Source of the DNA: Acidisoma cellulosilyticum
GTDB lineage: Bacteria; Pseudomonadota; Alphaproteobacteria; Acetobacterales; Acetobacteraceae
Length of the DNA: 64,000 bases
NCBI RefSeq assembly: GCF_020621385.1
Contig: NZ_JAESVA010000005.1
Location: 486,659 to 550,658 of the forward strand
Reading direction: 5' to 3'
In this document: positions 36,813-45,881 of the stretch, piece after piece
How the letters are laid out: every line of letters begins with the position of its first letter
How positions within the stretch are numbered: the first letter of the stretch is position 1
Program-made: the position numbers and the translations under genes
Notes under the pieces: generated by a model
Database searches by the model: none
Told to the model about the DNA's origin: nothing
The model's input: only the letters and a program-made list of their open reading frames with translations

Positions 36813-36848
36813 TTTGTGTGGTTTTTTGTTTTTTTGTGGATTTGTGGA
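36813..36848. promoter_or_regulatory. Candidate DeoR operator: TTTGTGGA repeats
   Basis: TTTGTGGA occurs twice in tandem at 36833-36848 with a related TTTGTGTG at 36813-36820, separated by a T-rich tract, inside the 241-bp divergent spacer between DeoR and the ABC operon. T-rich DNA is striking here. No convincing promoter boxes were assigned. Confidence 0.35.
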
Positions 36849-36994
36849 TTTTCCTCTTGGCGGCGGCGAATGTCTGCCGCTAGGATCGCGCATGACAGAC
36901 CTCCGGCGGCGGCCTTCAATGACTGCCGGATATTCAGGGACTACCCAGTCGCTAACACGGTACCGGAGTTCACGCGTTTCACGCTGAGGGTTCT

Positions 36995-38572
36995 ATGTAC
37001 CAGTTATCTCGTCGCAAGCTGCTGACGGCCACAGCCGGTTCGGCGGCCGCCTTGGCTTTGCCGATGCCGTTCATTCGCCGTGCGAATGCGGCCGGCCGCA
37101 ATACGCTCGTCTTCGCATCCGCGGAGCCCGTGACGGGCAACTGGGATCCGACGAGCCACACGTCCCTGGGCCAGATCAACTTCGAAGGCTTCGTCTTCGG
37201 GCAGTTGTTCCGCACGCCCATGCGCGCGGCAGACCCGACCGCCATGGTCTGGGAATTGGCGACGGGCCAGAAGCTGGTCGACCCCTATACGCTTGAAATC
37301 ACGCTGCGCGACGGCGTCACCTTCCACAACGGCGCGACCTTCGGGGCCGAAGACGTGAAGGCGACGATGGAATATTTCACCGACCCCGCGCGCCCCGCCA
37401 GCGCCTTCTTTCCGGGCCAGTGCGAGGTCGAGGTCGTCGACCGTCTGACCGCCCGCGTGCACACCAAAAAGTTCGGCTTCCCGGCCTCGGCCTTCCAGTT
37501 CATGGGCGGCTATATGGCGATCCTGTCCGCAGCCGATGTGAAGAACCCGGCCATTCTGGCGCAGCGGCCGAACGGCACCGGGCCGTTCAAATTTACCAAT
37601 CAGAAGGGCAACGTCACTTATCTCGACGCCTTCGACAAATACTATCAGGGTCGTCCGATCCTGGATCAGGTCCAGTTCAGCTATGTCGGTGACGCGACAA
37701 CCCGCGTGCTCGGCCTGCTCAGCGGCGATATCGACATTCTGCAGCGGCTGGAGCCGGAGCAGTATGCGACGCTGAAGAAGGACAAGCGCGTGGCCGTCAG
37801 CCGCACGCTGTCGACGGAAAACAAGTATCTGCATTTCCGCTGCAACAAGAAGCCCTTCGACAACCCCCTGGTGCGTCTGGCCGCCTGCCATGCCATCGAC
37901 CGCTCGCAGATCATGGATCTGATGGGCGATGCCGGCGGGCAGTCCAGCGACTATATCAGCCCGCTGAAATTCGGTTATGAGGCGGTGCCGAACTATCCGG
38001 AATTCGATGCCGACAAGTGCCAGGCGCTACTGAAACAGGCGGGCTTCCCCAATGGTCAGGGCCTGCCGGAAATCGACTATATCACCTCGACCGGATTTTA
38101 CCCCAAGACCAAGGATTACGGTGAGCTGATCACCGGCATGATGCAGGACCAGGGCTTCAACGTTAAGCTGAACGTCATGGAAACCGGCGCCTGGGGCGAT
38201 GTGCTGTATCAGCACAAGGGCCAGGAACCGGCCGGGCATATGATCGATTGCGGCTGGTCCACGGCGACGCCGGAGCCCGACATGGTGCTGCGCGCCATGT
38301 TCTATTCCAAGGCGGGTCCCGTCGGCGGCATCATCAACGGCATTTCCGATCCCGATATCGATGCGGCTTTCCTGGCCGAGCATACCGAGACGGATACCGC
38401 GAAGCGCAAGATGCTGGTGGGCAAGGCAACCGAGGTCATCGCGTCCAAGGCGCCGTCGCTGTCGCTGTTCACCTCGGTCAATCTGAACGCCGTCAATGCG
38501 GGCCTCAAGGATTTCTATATCTATCCGAACGGGCCGATGGATGTGCACAAGGCGAGCTTCGCAGCCGCCTAA
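36995..38572 (+). CDS. ABC transporter substrate-binding protein, family 5 (peptide/nickel type)
   Basis: 525 residues. The N terminus has a twin-arginine-like signal (SRRKLLTATAGSAAALALP, cleavage near ANAAG). SBP_bac_5 segments follow: LEITLRDGVTFHNGATFGAEDV, GTGPFKFTN, YYQGRPILDQVQF and KPFDNPLVRLAACHAIDR. The periplasmic receptor would deliver a peptide or small glycoside. GAGGG sits four bases before the ATG. It begins a 5-7 gene operon whose permeases and ATPase follow directly. Confidence 0.87.
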   Translation: MYQLSRRKLLTATAGSAAALALPMPFIRRANAAGRNTLVFASAEPVTGNWDPTSHTSLGQINFEGFVFGQLFRTPMRAADPTAMVWELATGQKLVDPYTLEITLRDGVTFHNGATFGAEDVKATMEYFTDPARPASAFFPGQCEVEVVDRLTARVHTKKFGFPASAFQFMGGYMAILSAADVKNPAILAQRPNGTGPFKFTNQKGNVTYLDAFDKYYQGRPILDQVQFSYVGDATTRVLGLLSGDIDILQRLEPEQYATLKKDKRVAVSRTLSTENKYLHFRCNKKPFDNPLVRLAACHAIDRSQIMDLMGDAGGQSSDYISPLKFGYEAVPNYPEFDADKCQALLKQAGFPNGQGLPEIDYITSTGFYPKTKDYGELITGMMQDQGFNVKLNVMETGAWGDVLYQHKGQEPAGHMIDCGWSTATPEPDMVLRAMFYSKAGPVGGIINGISDPDIDAAFLAEHTETDTAKRKMLVGKATEVIASKAPSLSLFTSVNLNAVNAGLKDFYIYPNGPMDVHKASFAAA

Positions 38573-38587
38573 GACGGAGGCCGCGTC

Positions 38588-39568
38588 ATGGCTTTTCTCG
38601 CGACCTTTCTGATCCGCCGCCTGGCGCAGGGTCTGCTCATCGTGCTGATCGTGTCTTTCGCGATCTTCACGGCGCTGCGCCTTGTGCCGGGTGATCCGGC
38701 GCGCCTGATCCTGGGCCCCATGGCAAGCGACGCCGTGGTGGAGCAGACGGCGCGCGAGATGGGCCTGCGCGACCCGATCCCCGTGCAATATGTCCATTGG
38801 CTTGGGCAGGTTCTGCACGGGAATCTCGGTACCTCCTTCATCAAGGCGAAATCGGGCGGGGAGGCAGCCGGTGGCCGCGATGTCTCGGCTTTAGGCGACA
38901 AGGCAACGGTTGTGGAACTGCTGGAGCAGTCGGTACCGATGACCTTGCAGCTGGCCGCCCTCGCACTCGTCTTCGCCTTCATGATATCGCTGCCGATCGG
39001 CATTCTGGCGGGGATGAATTCCGGCGGCTGGTTCGACCGTTTCGCGGTCTATCTGGGCTCTGCCTTCGTCTCCATCCCCAATTTCTGGCTGGCGATCGTG
39101 CTCGCTCTGGTGGTGACGGCCGAACTGCAATGGATTCCCTCCATCGGTTATGAGGGCTTCGCTTATACCATCCTGCCGGCCTTCGTGATCGCGATCGAGA
39201 TGTCGCCCATCTTCATGCGCAGCCTGGCGAGTTCCATCGCTTCGGCCAAGCAGCGCAATTTCGTGCAATTAGCGGATGTGCGCGGCCTCTCCAAACGCCG
39301 CGTCTTCCTGCGTCATATCCTGCGCAATGCGGCGGTGCCGGTGCTGAACGTCTTCGGCGTGCAGATCGGCGCCATGCTCGGCGGTGTGCTGATCGTCGAA
39401 TATATCTTCAACTATCCCGGTGTCGGGCTACTGACCGTACAGGCGGTGCTGGAACGCGATTTCCCCGTCATTCAGGGCGTCGCGCTGATCTCTGCCTGTC
39501 TCTTCGTCGTGATCAATATCCTCGTCGATCTTATTTCGACGAAGATCGACCCGAGGTTGGATTTCTGA
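38588..39568 (+). CDS. ABC transporter permease, DppB-like
   Basis: 326 residues with six predicted helices. The N-terminal FLIRRLAQGLLIVLIVSFAIF and GDPARLILGPMAS, and the EAA-loop region ADVRGLSKRRVFLRHILRNA match the DppB/OppB family. It forms half of the inner-membrane channel. GGAGG is seven bases before the ATG. An insertion-like loop (AKSGGEAAGGRDVSALGDK) follows the first periplasmic part. Stop and next start share bases (TGATG). Confidence 0.88.
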   Translation: MAFLATFLIRRLAQGLLIVLIVSFAIFTALRLVPGDPARLILGPMASDAVVEQTAREMGLRDPIPVQYVHWLGQVLHGNLGTSFIKAKSGGEAAGGRDVSALGDKATVVELLEQSVPMTLQLAALALVFAFMISLPIGILAGMNSGGWFDRFAVYLGSAFVSIPNFWLAIVLALVVTAELQWIPSIGYEGFAYTILPAFVIAIEMSPIFMRSLASSIASAKQRNFVQLADVRGLSKRRVFLRHILRNAAVPVLNVFGVQIGAMLGGVLIVEYIFNYPGVGLLTVQAVLERDFPVIQGVALISACLFVVINILVDLISTKIDPRLDF

Positions 39569-40485
39569 TGTCCTCAGACACGGTTATCGAAACGGCCCCG
39601 CCGCGCACGCGCGCGCGGATGGAAACACCGGGCCGGCGCATCTGGCGCGCGACCTATCAACAGTTCGAGTTCAAACTCGGCCTTTTCCTGTTGGTCGTGC
39701 TGGTGGGTGCGGCGCTGATCTATCCGCATATGACCAAGCTGTCGCCGACGCGCATGCATATCATGCAGCGCTTCTGGCCGCCGGTCTTTCTGCCGGGCGG
39801 GCATTGGTCGCATCTGCTCGGCACCGATCAGCTGGGCCGCGATCTGTTCCTGCGCTCGCTGATCGGTTTGCAGAATGCGTTGATGATCAGCGTCTCCGCC
39901 GTCATCATCATGTTCGTGGTCGGCGCCATCGTCGGGCTTCTGGCGGGTTTCTACGGCGGCATCATCGACACGGTACTGATGCGCATCACGGACGCGCAGC
40001 TGGCCGTGCCGGTCATCATCCTGGCCATCACCATCCTGACGGTGCATCGGCCGAGCCCGGAAAGCGTCACTCTGGTGCTCGCCTTGTCTGGCTGGCCTGG
40101 CTATGCGCGCGTCGTGCGCTCCGTCACGCTCGCCGAGCGACAGCGCGAATATGTGCGCGGCGCCAAGATCCTCGGCGCATCGCCGATCCGCATCATGCTG
40201 CAGATGATCGCGCCGAACGTGTTGCCGCCCATCGCTTTCGTCGCCGTGCTGGATATCGCGCGCATGATGATTTTCGAGGCGATCCTGGGCTTCATCGGCA
40301 TCGGCGTACAGCCGCCGACGCCGACCTTCGGCAATATCATCGCCGACGGCCGTCAGTACCTGATCAATGCCTGGTGGATTTCCACCATGCCGGGCGCCTT
40401 CCTGTTCACGACGCTGCTCGGCATCAATCTGGTCGGCTCCTCCATCGAGCGTGCGCGCAACAAGGTTCTGGAGGGACGGATCTGA
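39568..40485 (+). CDS. ABC transporter permease, DppC-like
   Basis: 305 residues, about six helices. The DppC marks are HLLGTDQLGRDLFLRSLIGL, YVRGAKILGASPIRIMLQMI in the coupling loop, and EAILGFIGIGVQPPTPTFGN near the end. It pairs with the DppB-like subunit. It overlaps the ATPase gene by one base (TGATG). The substrate is not determined. Confidence 0.88.
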   Translation: MSSDTVIETAPPRTRARMETPGRRIWRATYQQFEFKLGLFLLVVLVGAALIYPHMTKLSPTRMHIMQRFWPPVFLPGGHWSHLLGTDQLGRDLFLRSLIGLQNALMISVSAVIIMFVVGAIVGLLAGFYGGIIDTVLMRITDAQLAVPVIILAITILTVHRPSPESVTLVLALSGWPGYARVVRSVTLAERQREYVRGAKILGASPIRIMLQMIAPNVLPPIAFVAVLDIARMMIFEAILGFIGIGVQPPTPTFGNIIADGRQYLINAWWISTMPGAFLFTTLLGINLVGSSIERARNKVLEGRI

Positions 40486-42281
40486 TGGCGACCTTGGCGT
40501 CAGTCCCGCTGCTGCGGCTGGAGAATCTGTCCATTACCCGGCCGGATGGGTCATTCGTTCTGGCGGGCGTCGATCTGACGGTGCCGGCGGACGGCGTGCT
40601 CGGCATTCTGGGTGAAAGCGGCGCCGGCAAGACGACGCTGGCCAAGGCCATGGCGGGCTGGGTCTCGGACCCACTGCGCGTGACCGGCGGCGGCATCCGC
40701 TTTCGCGGTGAGGATCTGCTCAGCCGCGACGTGCAGAAGAAAGTCCGCCCGCGCATCGGCTTCATCGGCGCCGACCCCGGCAATGCTTTCGACCCGACGC
40801 TGCCCGTGGGCGTGCAGATCGCCGAGAAGCTGTTGGCCGTGGCCCCGGACACGGCTGCGGCCGAGGCGAAGAAGCGCGTCATCGCGCTGCTGGATGCCGT
40901 GCGCATCCCTTCCGCCGCGCGACGGTTCGCGGAGTTTCCCGGCCAGTATTCGGGCGGCATGCTGCAGCGCGCGGTGATTGTGGATGCGCTGATCAACGAG
41001 CCTGACCTGCTCATCTGCGACAATATCATCCAGCCGCTGGACGTGACGGTGGCGGCCCAGATCGTGCGGCTGCTGAAGGAACTGCGCGTCCGCACCAATG
41101 CCGGCATCGTCTTCATCACAACCTCCGTCCCCTCGGTCGCCGAAATCGCGGATGAGGTTGCGGTGCTCGCCGCCGGGCGCATCGTCGAGCGTGGTCTGCC
41201 CATGGCCATCGCCCGCACGCCGCAGCATGCGGTGACGCAGGAACTGGTCGCCCGCACGCCGCGTATCTGGACGGGCGAACCCGCGCCGGAACCGTCATCC
41301 GCCGAAGTCACGCCCATCCTGCAGGTCTCCGACATCACCAAGACCTATTCGGTGAAGGATCGCGCCCGCTTCTTCGGCAAGCAGCATGTGCAGGCCGTGC
41401 GCGGCGTCAGCTTCGATGTCTATCAGGGCGACAATTTCGGTCTGGTCGGCGAATCCGGCTGCGGCAAGTCCACGCTGTCCCGGCTGCTGTCCTGGGTGGA
41501 GGAGCCCGACAGCGGCGCCATCCTGTTCGAAGGCAAGAATATCGCGGAGATGACGGGGCGCGAGCGTTTCGGCATGCGCCGTGGCTTCCAGCTGCTGTTG
41601 CAGGACCCCTATAACTGCCTGCCGCCGCATCTGCCGGTGGGCCGCACCATCGGCATGGCGCTGTCCATCCATGGCGTCGGCCGCAAGGAGACCGCCGAGC
41701 GGGTTCGCGCCGCCATGGCCGAGGTCGGGCTGTCGCCCGACGATCTGCACCGTCTGCCGGTGGGGATGAGCGCGGGGCAGCGCCAGCGCGTCAATATCGC
41801 GCGCGCCTTGGTGCTGGAGCCCAAGCTGCTCATTCTTGATGAGACGCTATCGGCGCTCGATCCGGTGGAGCAGGGGCGTTTGCTCAATCTGTTCGAGCGG
41901 TTGCAGGCCAAGCATGGGTTGACCTATCTCTTTATCTCCCATGACCTCGCCATGGTGCGGCGCGTCTGCACCCGCATCGCGGTCATGTATCTGGGCAAGA
42001 TGGTGGAAATCGCCGATACCGGCGGTGTCTTCTACGACCCCGGCCACCCTTACACGAAGGCGCTGCTTTCGGCCGTGCCGACGCTGGACGAGCGGCCCTA
42101 TCGGACGGAAGATGTGCTGCTGGACGGGGAACCGCCCAGCCCGATCGACCTGCCGCCCGGCTGTTCCTTCACCGCGCGCTGCCCGGAAGCGATGACGACC
42201 TGCCGCATCAAGGAACCGGCTTTGTGGAGCCGCCAGCCCGGCCGGCTCGCCGCCTGCCACGTGACCGCGCCCGCGCCCTGA
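40485..42281 (+). CDS. Fused DppD-DppF-type ABC ATPase with one degenerate nucleotide site
   Basis: 598 residues from the ATG at 40485; the ORF is open further upstream but that part overlaps the permease. Two ATPase domains are fused. Domain 1 has Walker A GESGAGKTT and signature YSGGM. Its Q-loop reads GADPGN (no Gln), Walker B ends LLICDN (Asn for the catalytic Glu), and the H-loop reads ITTSVP (no His). Domain 2 is complete for these (GESGCGKST, LLLQDPYN, LLILDET, ISHD), but its signature is MSAGQ. The C-terminal oligopeptide-type Cys motif (PPGCSFTARCPEAMTTCR) follows. It powers the adjacent permeases. Confidence 0.86.
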   Translation: MATLASVPLLRLENLSITRPDGSFVLAGVDLTVPADGVLGILGESGAGKTTLAKAMAGWVSDPLRVTGGGIRFRGEDLLSRDVQKKVRPRIGFIGADPGNAFDPTLPVGVQIAEKLLAVAPDTAAAEAKKRVIALLDAVRIPSAARRFAEFPGQYSGGMLQRAVIVDALINEPDLLICDNIIQPLDVTVAAQIVRLLKELRVRTNAGIVFITTSVPSVAEIADEVAVLAAGRIVERGLPMAIARTPQHAVTQELVARTPRIWTGEPAPEPSSAEVTPILQVSDITKTYSVKDRARFFGKQHVQAVRGVSFDVYQGDNFGLVGESGCGKSTLSRLLSWVEEPDSGAILFEGKNIAEMTGRERFGMRRGFQLLLQDPYNCLPPHLPVGRTIGMALSIHGVGRKETAERVRAAMAEVGLSPDDLHRLPVGMSAGQRQRVNIARALVLEPKLLILDETLSALDPVEQGRLLNLFERLQAKHGLTYLFISHDLAMVRRVCTRIAVMYLGKMVEIADTGGVFYDPGHPYTKALLSAVPTLDERPYRTEDVLLDGEPPSPIDLPPGCSFTARCPEAMTTCRIKEPALWSRQPGRLAACHVTAPAP

Positions 42282-42309
42282 TTCTGCTTCACGGAAGACT
42301 GAGACTGCC

Positions 42310-43566
42310 ATGATCAATACGACCCGCCTGCATAAGCTGATGGATGATTTCATCCCCCATGGCGGCACGCCGGACGGCGGCATGCATCGGCTGACGCTTT
42401 CGGCCGAGGACGGTGCGGCGCGCGACCATCTGGCGGCATGGTTTACCGAGCAGGAAATGACGCTCACCGTCGATCGCATGGGCAATATGGTCGGGTTGCT
42501 GGATTGGGCCGGGCCGGACGCACCGGTGGTCATGACCGGCTCGCATCTCGACAGCCAGCCGCGCGGTGGGCGTTTCGACGGCGCCTATGGCGTGCTGGCC
42601 GCCTGCGAAGCGGTTCAGGCCGTGCGGGAGGAGATGGCGGCGACCGGAAAGGCCCCGCGCTGCAACCTCGCCATTGTCGATTGGACGAATGAGGAGGGCG
42701 CGCGCTTCCAGCCCAGCCTGCTCGGTGCCTCCGTCTATACCGGCATGATGACGGCCGAGGACGCGCTGTCCCGGCGTGACGGCGACGGCATCACGGTCGC
42801 CGAAGCGCTGAAGGACATCGGCTATGATGGGCGCGACAAAAACTTCCCTTATCCGCAGGCCTATATCGAGCTGCATGTGGAATGCGCGAAGGTGCTGGAG
42901 GCGAACGGCCAGCATTTCGGCGCCATTACCCGCCACTGGGGCGCCGTGAAATACCGGCTCGCCTATATCGGTCGTCAGGCCCATACCGGCCCGACGCCGA
43001 TGGCGGACCGGCATGACGCGCTGCTGGGCGCGGCGCATCTGATCTCCGCCCTCGGCGCCATGCCGGCGCGGGCCGCCGGCACCTTGCATACCTCGGTCGG
43101 GCGGCTGGAAGTATCCCCGAATTCCCCCAATGTCGTGCCCGGTGAAGCGGTGATGTTCCTGGAACTCCGCTCGCCGGATCAGGCCGTGCTGGACTGGGCG
43201 GAGGCTGAGATGCTCGCCGCCGCCGATGTCGGCGCGGAGATTGCCCGCGTGACGCATGAGACGCGCTTCATCGACCGCCGCCCGGTCGGCTATTTCGATG
43301 AAGGGTTGGTGGCGCTCGCGACCGATTGCGCGGCCGAACTCGGCCATGGCACCATGCGGCTGGATACCATTGCGGCGCATGACGGCATCTGCATGATCCC
43401 CATCTGCCCCTCCATCGTCGTGAACGTGCCGAGCGTCGACGGCGTCTGCCATCACCCATCCGAATATACGGCGCCGGATGATATCGAGCTTGGTGTCGAG
43501 ATCCTGGCCCGCATGCTCTACAAGCTTTGCGATGAAGGTCTGGACGTTTTGCAGGGAAAAGCATGA
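42310..43566 (+). CDS. M20-family N-carbamoyl-amino-acid hydrolase/allantoate amidohydrolase-like
   Basis: 418 residues. Metal ligands appear in MTGSHLDSQPRGGRFDGAYG and DWTNEEGARFQPSLLG. The dimerisation segment follows (GAVKYRLAYIGRQAHTGPTP) and the C-terminal His is in GVCHHPSEYTAPDD. This is the Zn-dependent carbamoylase/ureidopropionase branch of M20, cleaving C-N bonds of ureido or amide substrates. It follows the ABC ATPase by 28 bases, so it probably acts on the imported compound. Its stop overlaps the next start (ATGA). Confidence 0.84.
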   Translation: MINTTRLHKLMDDFIPHGGTPDGGMHRLTLSAEDGAARDHLAAWFTEQEMTLTVDRMGNMVGLLDWAGPDAPVVMTGSHLDSQPRGGRFDGAYGVLAACEAVQAVREEMAATGKAPRCNLAIVDWTNEEGARFQPSLLGASVYTGMMTAEDALSRRDGDGITVAEALKDIGYDGRDKNFPYPQAYIELHVECAKVLEANGQHFGAITRHWGAVKYRLAYIGRQAHTGPTPMADRHDALLGAAHLISALGAMPARAAGTLHTSVGRLEVSPNSPNVVPGEAVMFLELRSPDQAVLDWAEAEMLAAADVGAEIARVTHETRFIDRRPVGYFDEGLVALATDCAAELGHGTMRLDTIAAHDGICMIPICPSIVVNVPSVDGVCHHPSEYTAPDDIELGVEILARMLYKLCDEGLDVLQGKA

Positions 43567-44477
43567 ACCTCGCGGACGCGATTGCGGCCTCGCCCTGGGC
43601 CGGGGCGATCCCGCGTCCGGGTGTCGCGGCGGTGGCTTCCCCCATGTGGCAGGCGGTGGAATGGTCCAACGCGATCATCGGCGACGGCGCTGACGCGATC
43701 TTCCTGAAATGCCTGGAGCCTGATATGGCCGGCGCGATCGACCCGGTCGCGGCCTATGACGGCGCGCTGGCGGCAGCCGGGCAGGGCGTCGGGCCGGAGG
43801 TGCTGTTTGCATCGGCGGATCGGCAGGCCATCGGCTTCCGCTATCTGGCCGCGCCCTGGCGTCATGCCTGGCTGGGCGATTTGCAAAATCCCGATGTGCT
43901 GGCAGGCGTGATCGCGGCAAAAAAGGCATTTCGGCAGGCGCCGCCGCTGACCCGTGTTTGGGATGTCTTCGCGGCGTTTCGGTTCTGGCTTGCCCGTGCG
44001 GCAGAGACGGGCACGGCACTGCCCGCCGATATGCCGGCCTTGGCGCAGGTCGTGGATCAGATCGCGCAGGCGATCACCGCTGCCGGGTTTGATCTGGCAC
44101 CCGGCCATAATGATGGTCAGGCCTCCAATATCATGCTGGGGTCAGACGGCGCGGTCATGCTGGTCGATTGCGACTGCGCGGGGATGAGCGATCCCTATTA
44201 CGACTTGGCAGCCATCCTGGGCGAGGCCTGCCTGTTCGAGGCCGATTGGCGCGCCGGCATCGTCCTGCATGACGGTGCCTGCGCCGAGCCTGTGCTGCTC
44301 CGCTGCCGCGCCTATAGCGTGGTCGATGACCTGCTATGGGGTCTGCGCGGCCTTGTTCTGTCTCAGACCTCGCCACGACGCGGCCTCGAATTCCTGAAAT
44401 ATGGGGAGTGGCGCCTGCTGCGCGCGCGCTCCGCCTTGCGGGATGCCAAGATCCCCCAACGCCTGAATCAGATCTAG
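43563..44477 (+). CDS. Phosphotransferase, choline-kinase/APH-like (1)
   Basis: 304 residues. The kinase catalytic loop is LAPGHNDGQASNIML and the metal segment is VMLVDCDCAGMSDPYYDLA, the APH/choline-kinase pattern. The N-terminal lobe is short and diverged. It would phosphorylate a hydroxyl or amino-alcohol group. It is coupled to the M20 hydrolase by ATGA and followed by a paralogue 9 bases later. Homoserine/hydroxylysine/ethanolamine-type substrates are possible guesses only. Confidence 0.75.
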   Translation: MNLADAIAASPWAGAIPRPGVAAVASPMWQAVEWSNAIIGDGADAIFLKCLEPDMAGAIDPVAAYDGALAAAGQGVGPEVLFASADRQAIGFRYLAAPWRHAWLGDLQNPDVLAGVIAAKKAFRQAPPLTRVWDVFAAFRFWLARAAETGTALPADMPALAQVVDQIAQAITAAGFDLAPGHNDGQASNIMLGSDGAVMLVDCDCAGMSDPYYDLAAILGEACLFEADWRAGIVLHDGACAEPVLLRCRAYSVVDDLLWGLRGLVLSQTSPRRGLEFLKYGEWRLLRARSALRDAKIPQRLNQI

Positions 44478-44486
44478 GTCGCACCC

Positions 44487-45425
44487 ATGGAAAGACGGTT
44501 GGGAGAGGCGGATACGGAAGCCGAGGTCGATCTGGAAGTGGCGGTCGGCCGCGTCTCGGCCTGGGCCGGGCAGGACCTGCGCTATGCGCCCGTCTCAGGC
44601 GGCATCAGCAACCCTAATTGGCGCGTTTGGGTAGGCGATTCCCCGGCCAGCTTCTTCGTCAAAATCCCTGGCAAAGGGACGGAGATGTTCATCGACCGTG
44701 CGGCGGCGCTGGATGCCAGCCGCAAGGCCGCAAGTCTGGGCATCGGCCCCAAAGTCTACGAATATCTGGCGGCTGACGGGATTGAGATCACCGATTTCAT
44801 TGAGGGCCGGCGGTCCTGCACCCATGTCGATTTCCGCAATCTCGATCTTTGCCGCACCGCGCTCGATGTTTATCGCCAGCTGCATGACGCGAGCCCGCTG
44901 GTGCTGACCAAGACGGTGTTCGACATGATCGATGAACATGTCGATCAGGTGAAGACGCTCGGCGGCTGGGTGCCGCCCGATTTCGATTGGCTGAATACGG
45001 AATATCGCCGCGCGCGCGCCGCGCTGGAGGCATCGGGCCTCGACCTCGTGCCTTGTTTCAACGACCCGATGGCCGGTAATTTCATGGTCGACGATGCCGG
45101 CACCATCATGCTCATCGACTACGAATATGCATCGAACAACGACCGTTGCTACGACCTGGGCATCTGGTTCGGGGAGATGTTTTTTGATGAGGCAACGGAA
45201 CTGGCGCTGATCGAGCATTATTTCGGTCGTGTCGATCCGGCCTTGGTCGCGCGCGTCGCGGTGCATCGGGCGCTGGCCGACGTCAAATGGGCGACCTGGT
45301 CGATGGTGCAGCAGAAAGTCTCCGCGCTCGACTTCGACTTCTATAAATACGGCGTCTGGAAACATATGCGCGCCCGCGCGGTCTTCCTCGACCCGCGCTG
45401 GGATAGCTGGCTGGCGGCGGTCTAG
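44487..45425 (+). CDS. Phosphotransferase, choline-kinase-like (2)
   Basis: 312 residues. The catalytic loop CFNDPMAGNFMVDDAG has Phe where the first His of HND is usual. LIDYEYASNNDRCYDLGIW is very like bacterial LicA/choline kinases (IDYEYSGNND). The ATP lobe includes SGGISNPNWRV and FFVKIPGKGTEMFIDR. It is the last gene of the ABC operon. Two different kinases after a hydrolase suggest sequential phosphorylation of products or different substrates. The TAG stop lies at a CTAG just before a repeat region. Confidence 0.78.
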   Translation: MERRLGEADTEAEVDLEVAVGRVSAWAGQDLRYAPVSGGISNPNWRVWVGDSPASFFVKIPGKGTEMFIDRAAALDASRKAASLGIGPKVYEYLAADGIEITDFIEGRRSCTHVDFRNLDLCRTALDVYRQLHDASPLVLTKTVFDMIDEHVDQVKTLGGWVPPDFDWLNTEYRRARAALEASGLDLVPCFNDPMAGNFMVDDAGTIMLIDYEYASNNDRCYDLGIWFGEMFFDEATELALIEHYFGRVDPALVARVAVHRALADVKWATWSMVQQKVSALDFDFYKYGVWKHMRARAVFLDPRWDSWLAAV

Positions 45426-45450
45426 AATCTCTGTTGGGCTTTGATCGGAA

Positions 45451-45830
45451 GCGCCCCTCTATCGTCGCCCGCGGCCTGTCCGGCCGAGCCTCGTGCCGCG
45501 GGTCTACCCATTCCGGCGCCCAGACGCTGATGGGGCGCCGCGGCGGGTGGGTCCCCGGGACAAGCCCGGGGAAGACGAAGGGGGAGGTGGGCGGCGGCAG
45601 TAGAAGGCCACAAAAGTAAAAGCCAACAGTCGTTGAGAAAACTCAGCGCTTTTCCGTCGTCATTTCCGTGCGACCTCATCGCCATCGGCGCGCCCCTCTA
45701 TCGTCGCCCGCGGCCTGTCCGGCCGAGCCTCGTGCCGCGGGTCTACCCATTCCGGCGCCCAGACGCTGATGTGGCGCCGCGGCGGGTAGGTCCCCGGGAC
45801 AAGCCCGGGGAAGACGAAGGCGGAGGTGGG
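45451..45830. repeat. Tandem pair of ~141-bp repeats with REP hairpins
   Basis: A unit at 45451-45591 recurs at 45690-45830 with only a few mismatches, 239 bp apart, separated by a unique stretch. Each unit contains CGCGGCCTGTCCGGCCGAGC, a GTCCCCGGGACAAGCCCGGGG hairpin and a GAAGACGAAG end. The same sequence, inverted, forms the core of the element at 60891-61076. The 456-base spacer between the kinase stop and the PIG-L stop has no gene; the short ORFs in it follow the repeat. Confidence 0.7.
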
Positions 45831-45881
45831 CTGGTCGGCTAGTCGTCTATCCAAACGCGACAGACTATAGAATGCAGCCCT

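Noticed and set aside
39804..40484. N-terminal extension of the fused ABC ATPase
   Set aside because: It overlaps the permease gene in another frame; the ATPase starts at the ATG at 40485 with a TGATG junction.
45451..45830. CRISPR array
   Set aside because: Only two copies of a 141-bp unit with a 98-bp unrelated spacer and no cas genes; they are REP-type repeats.
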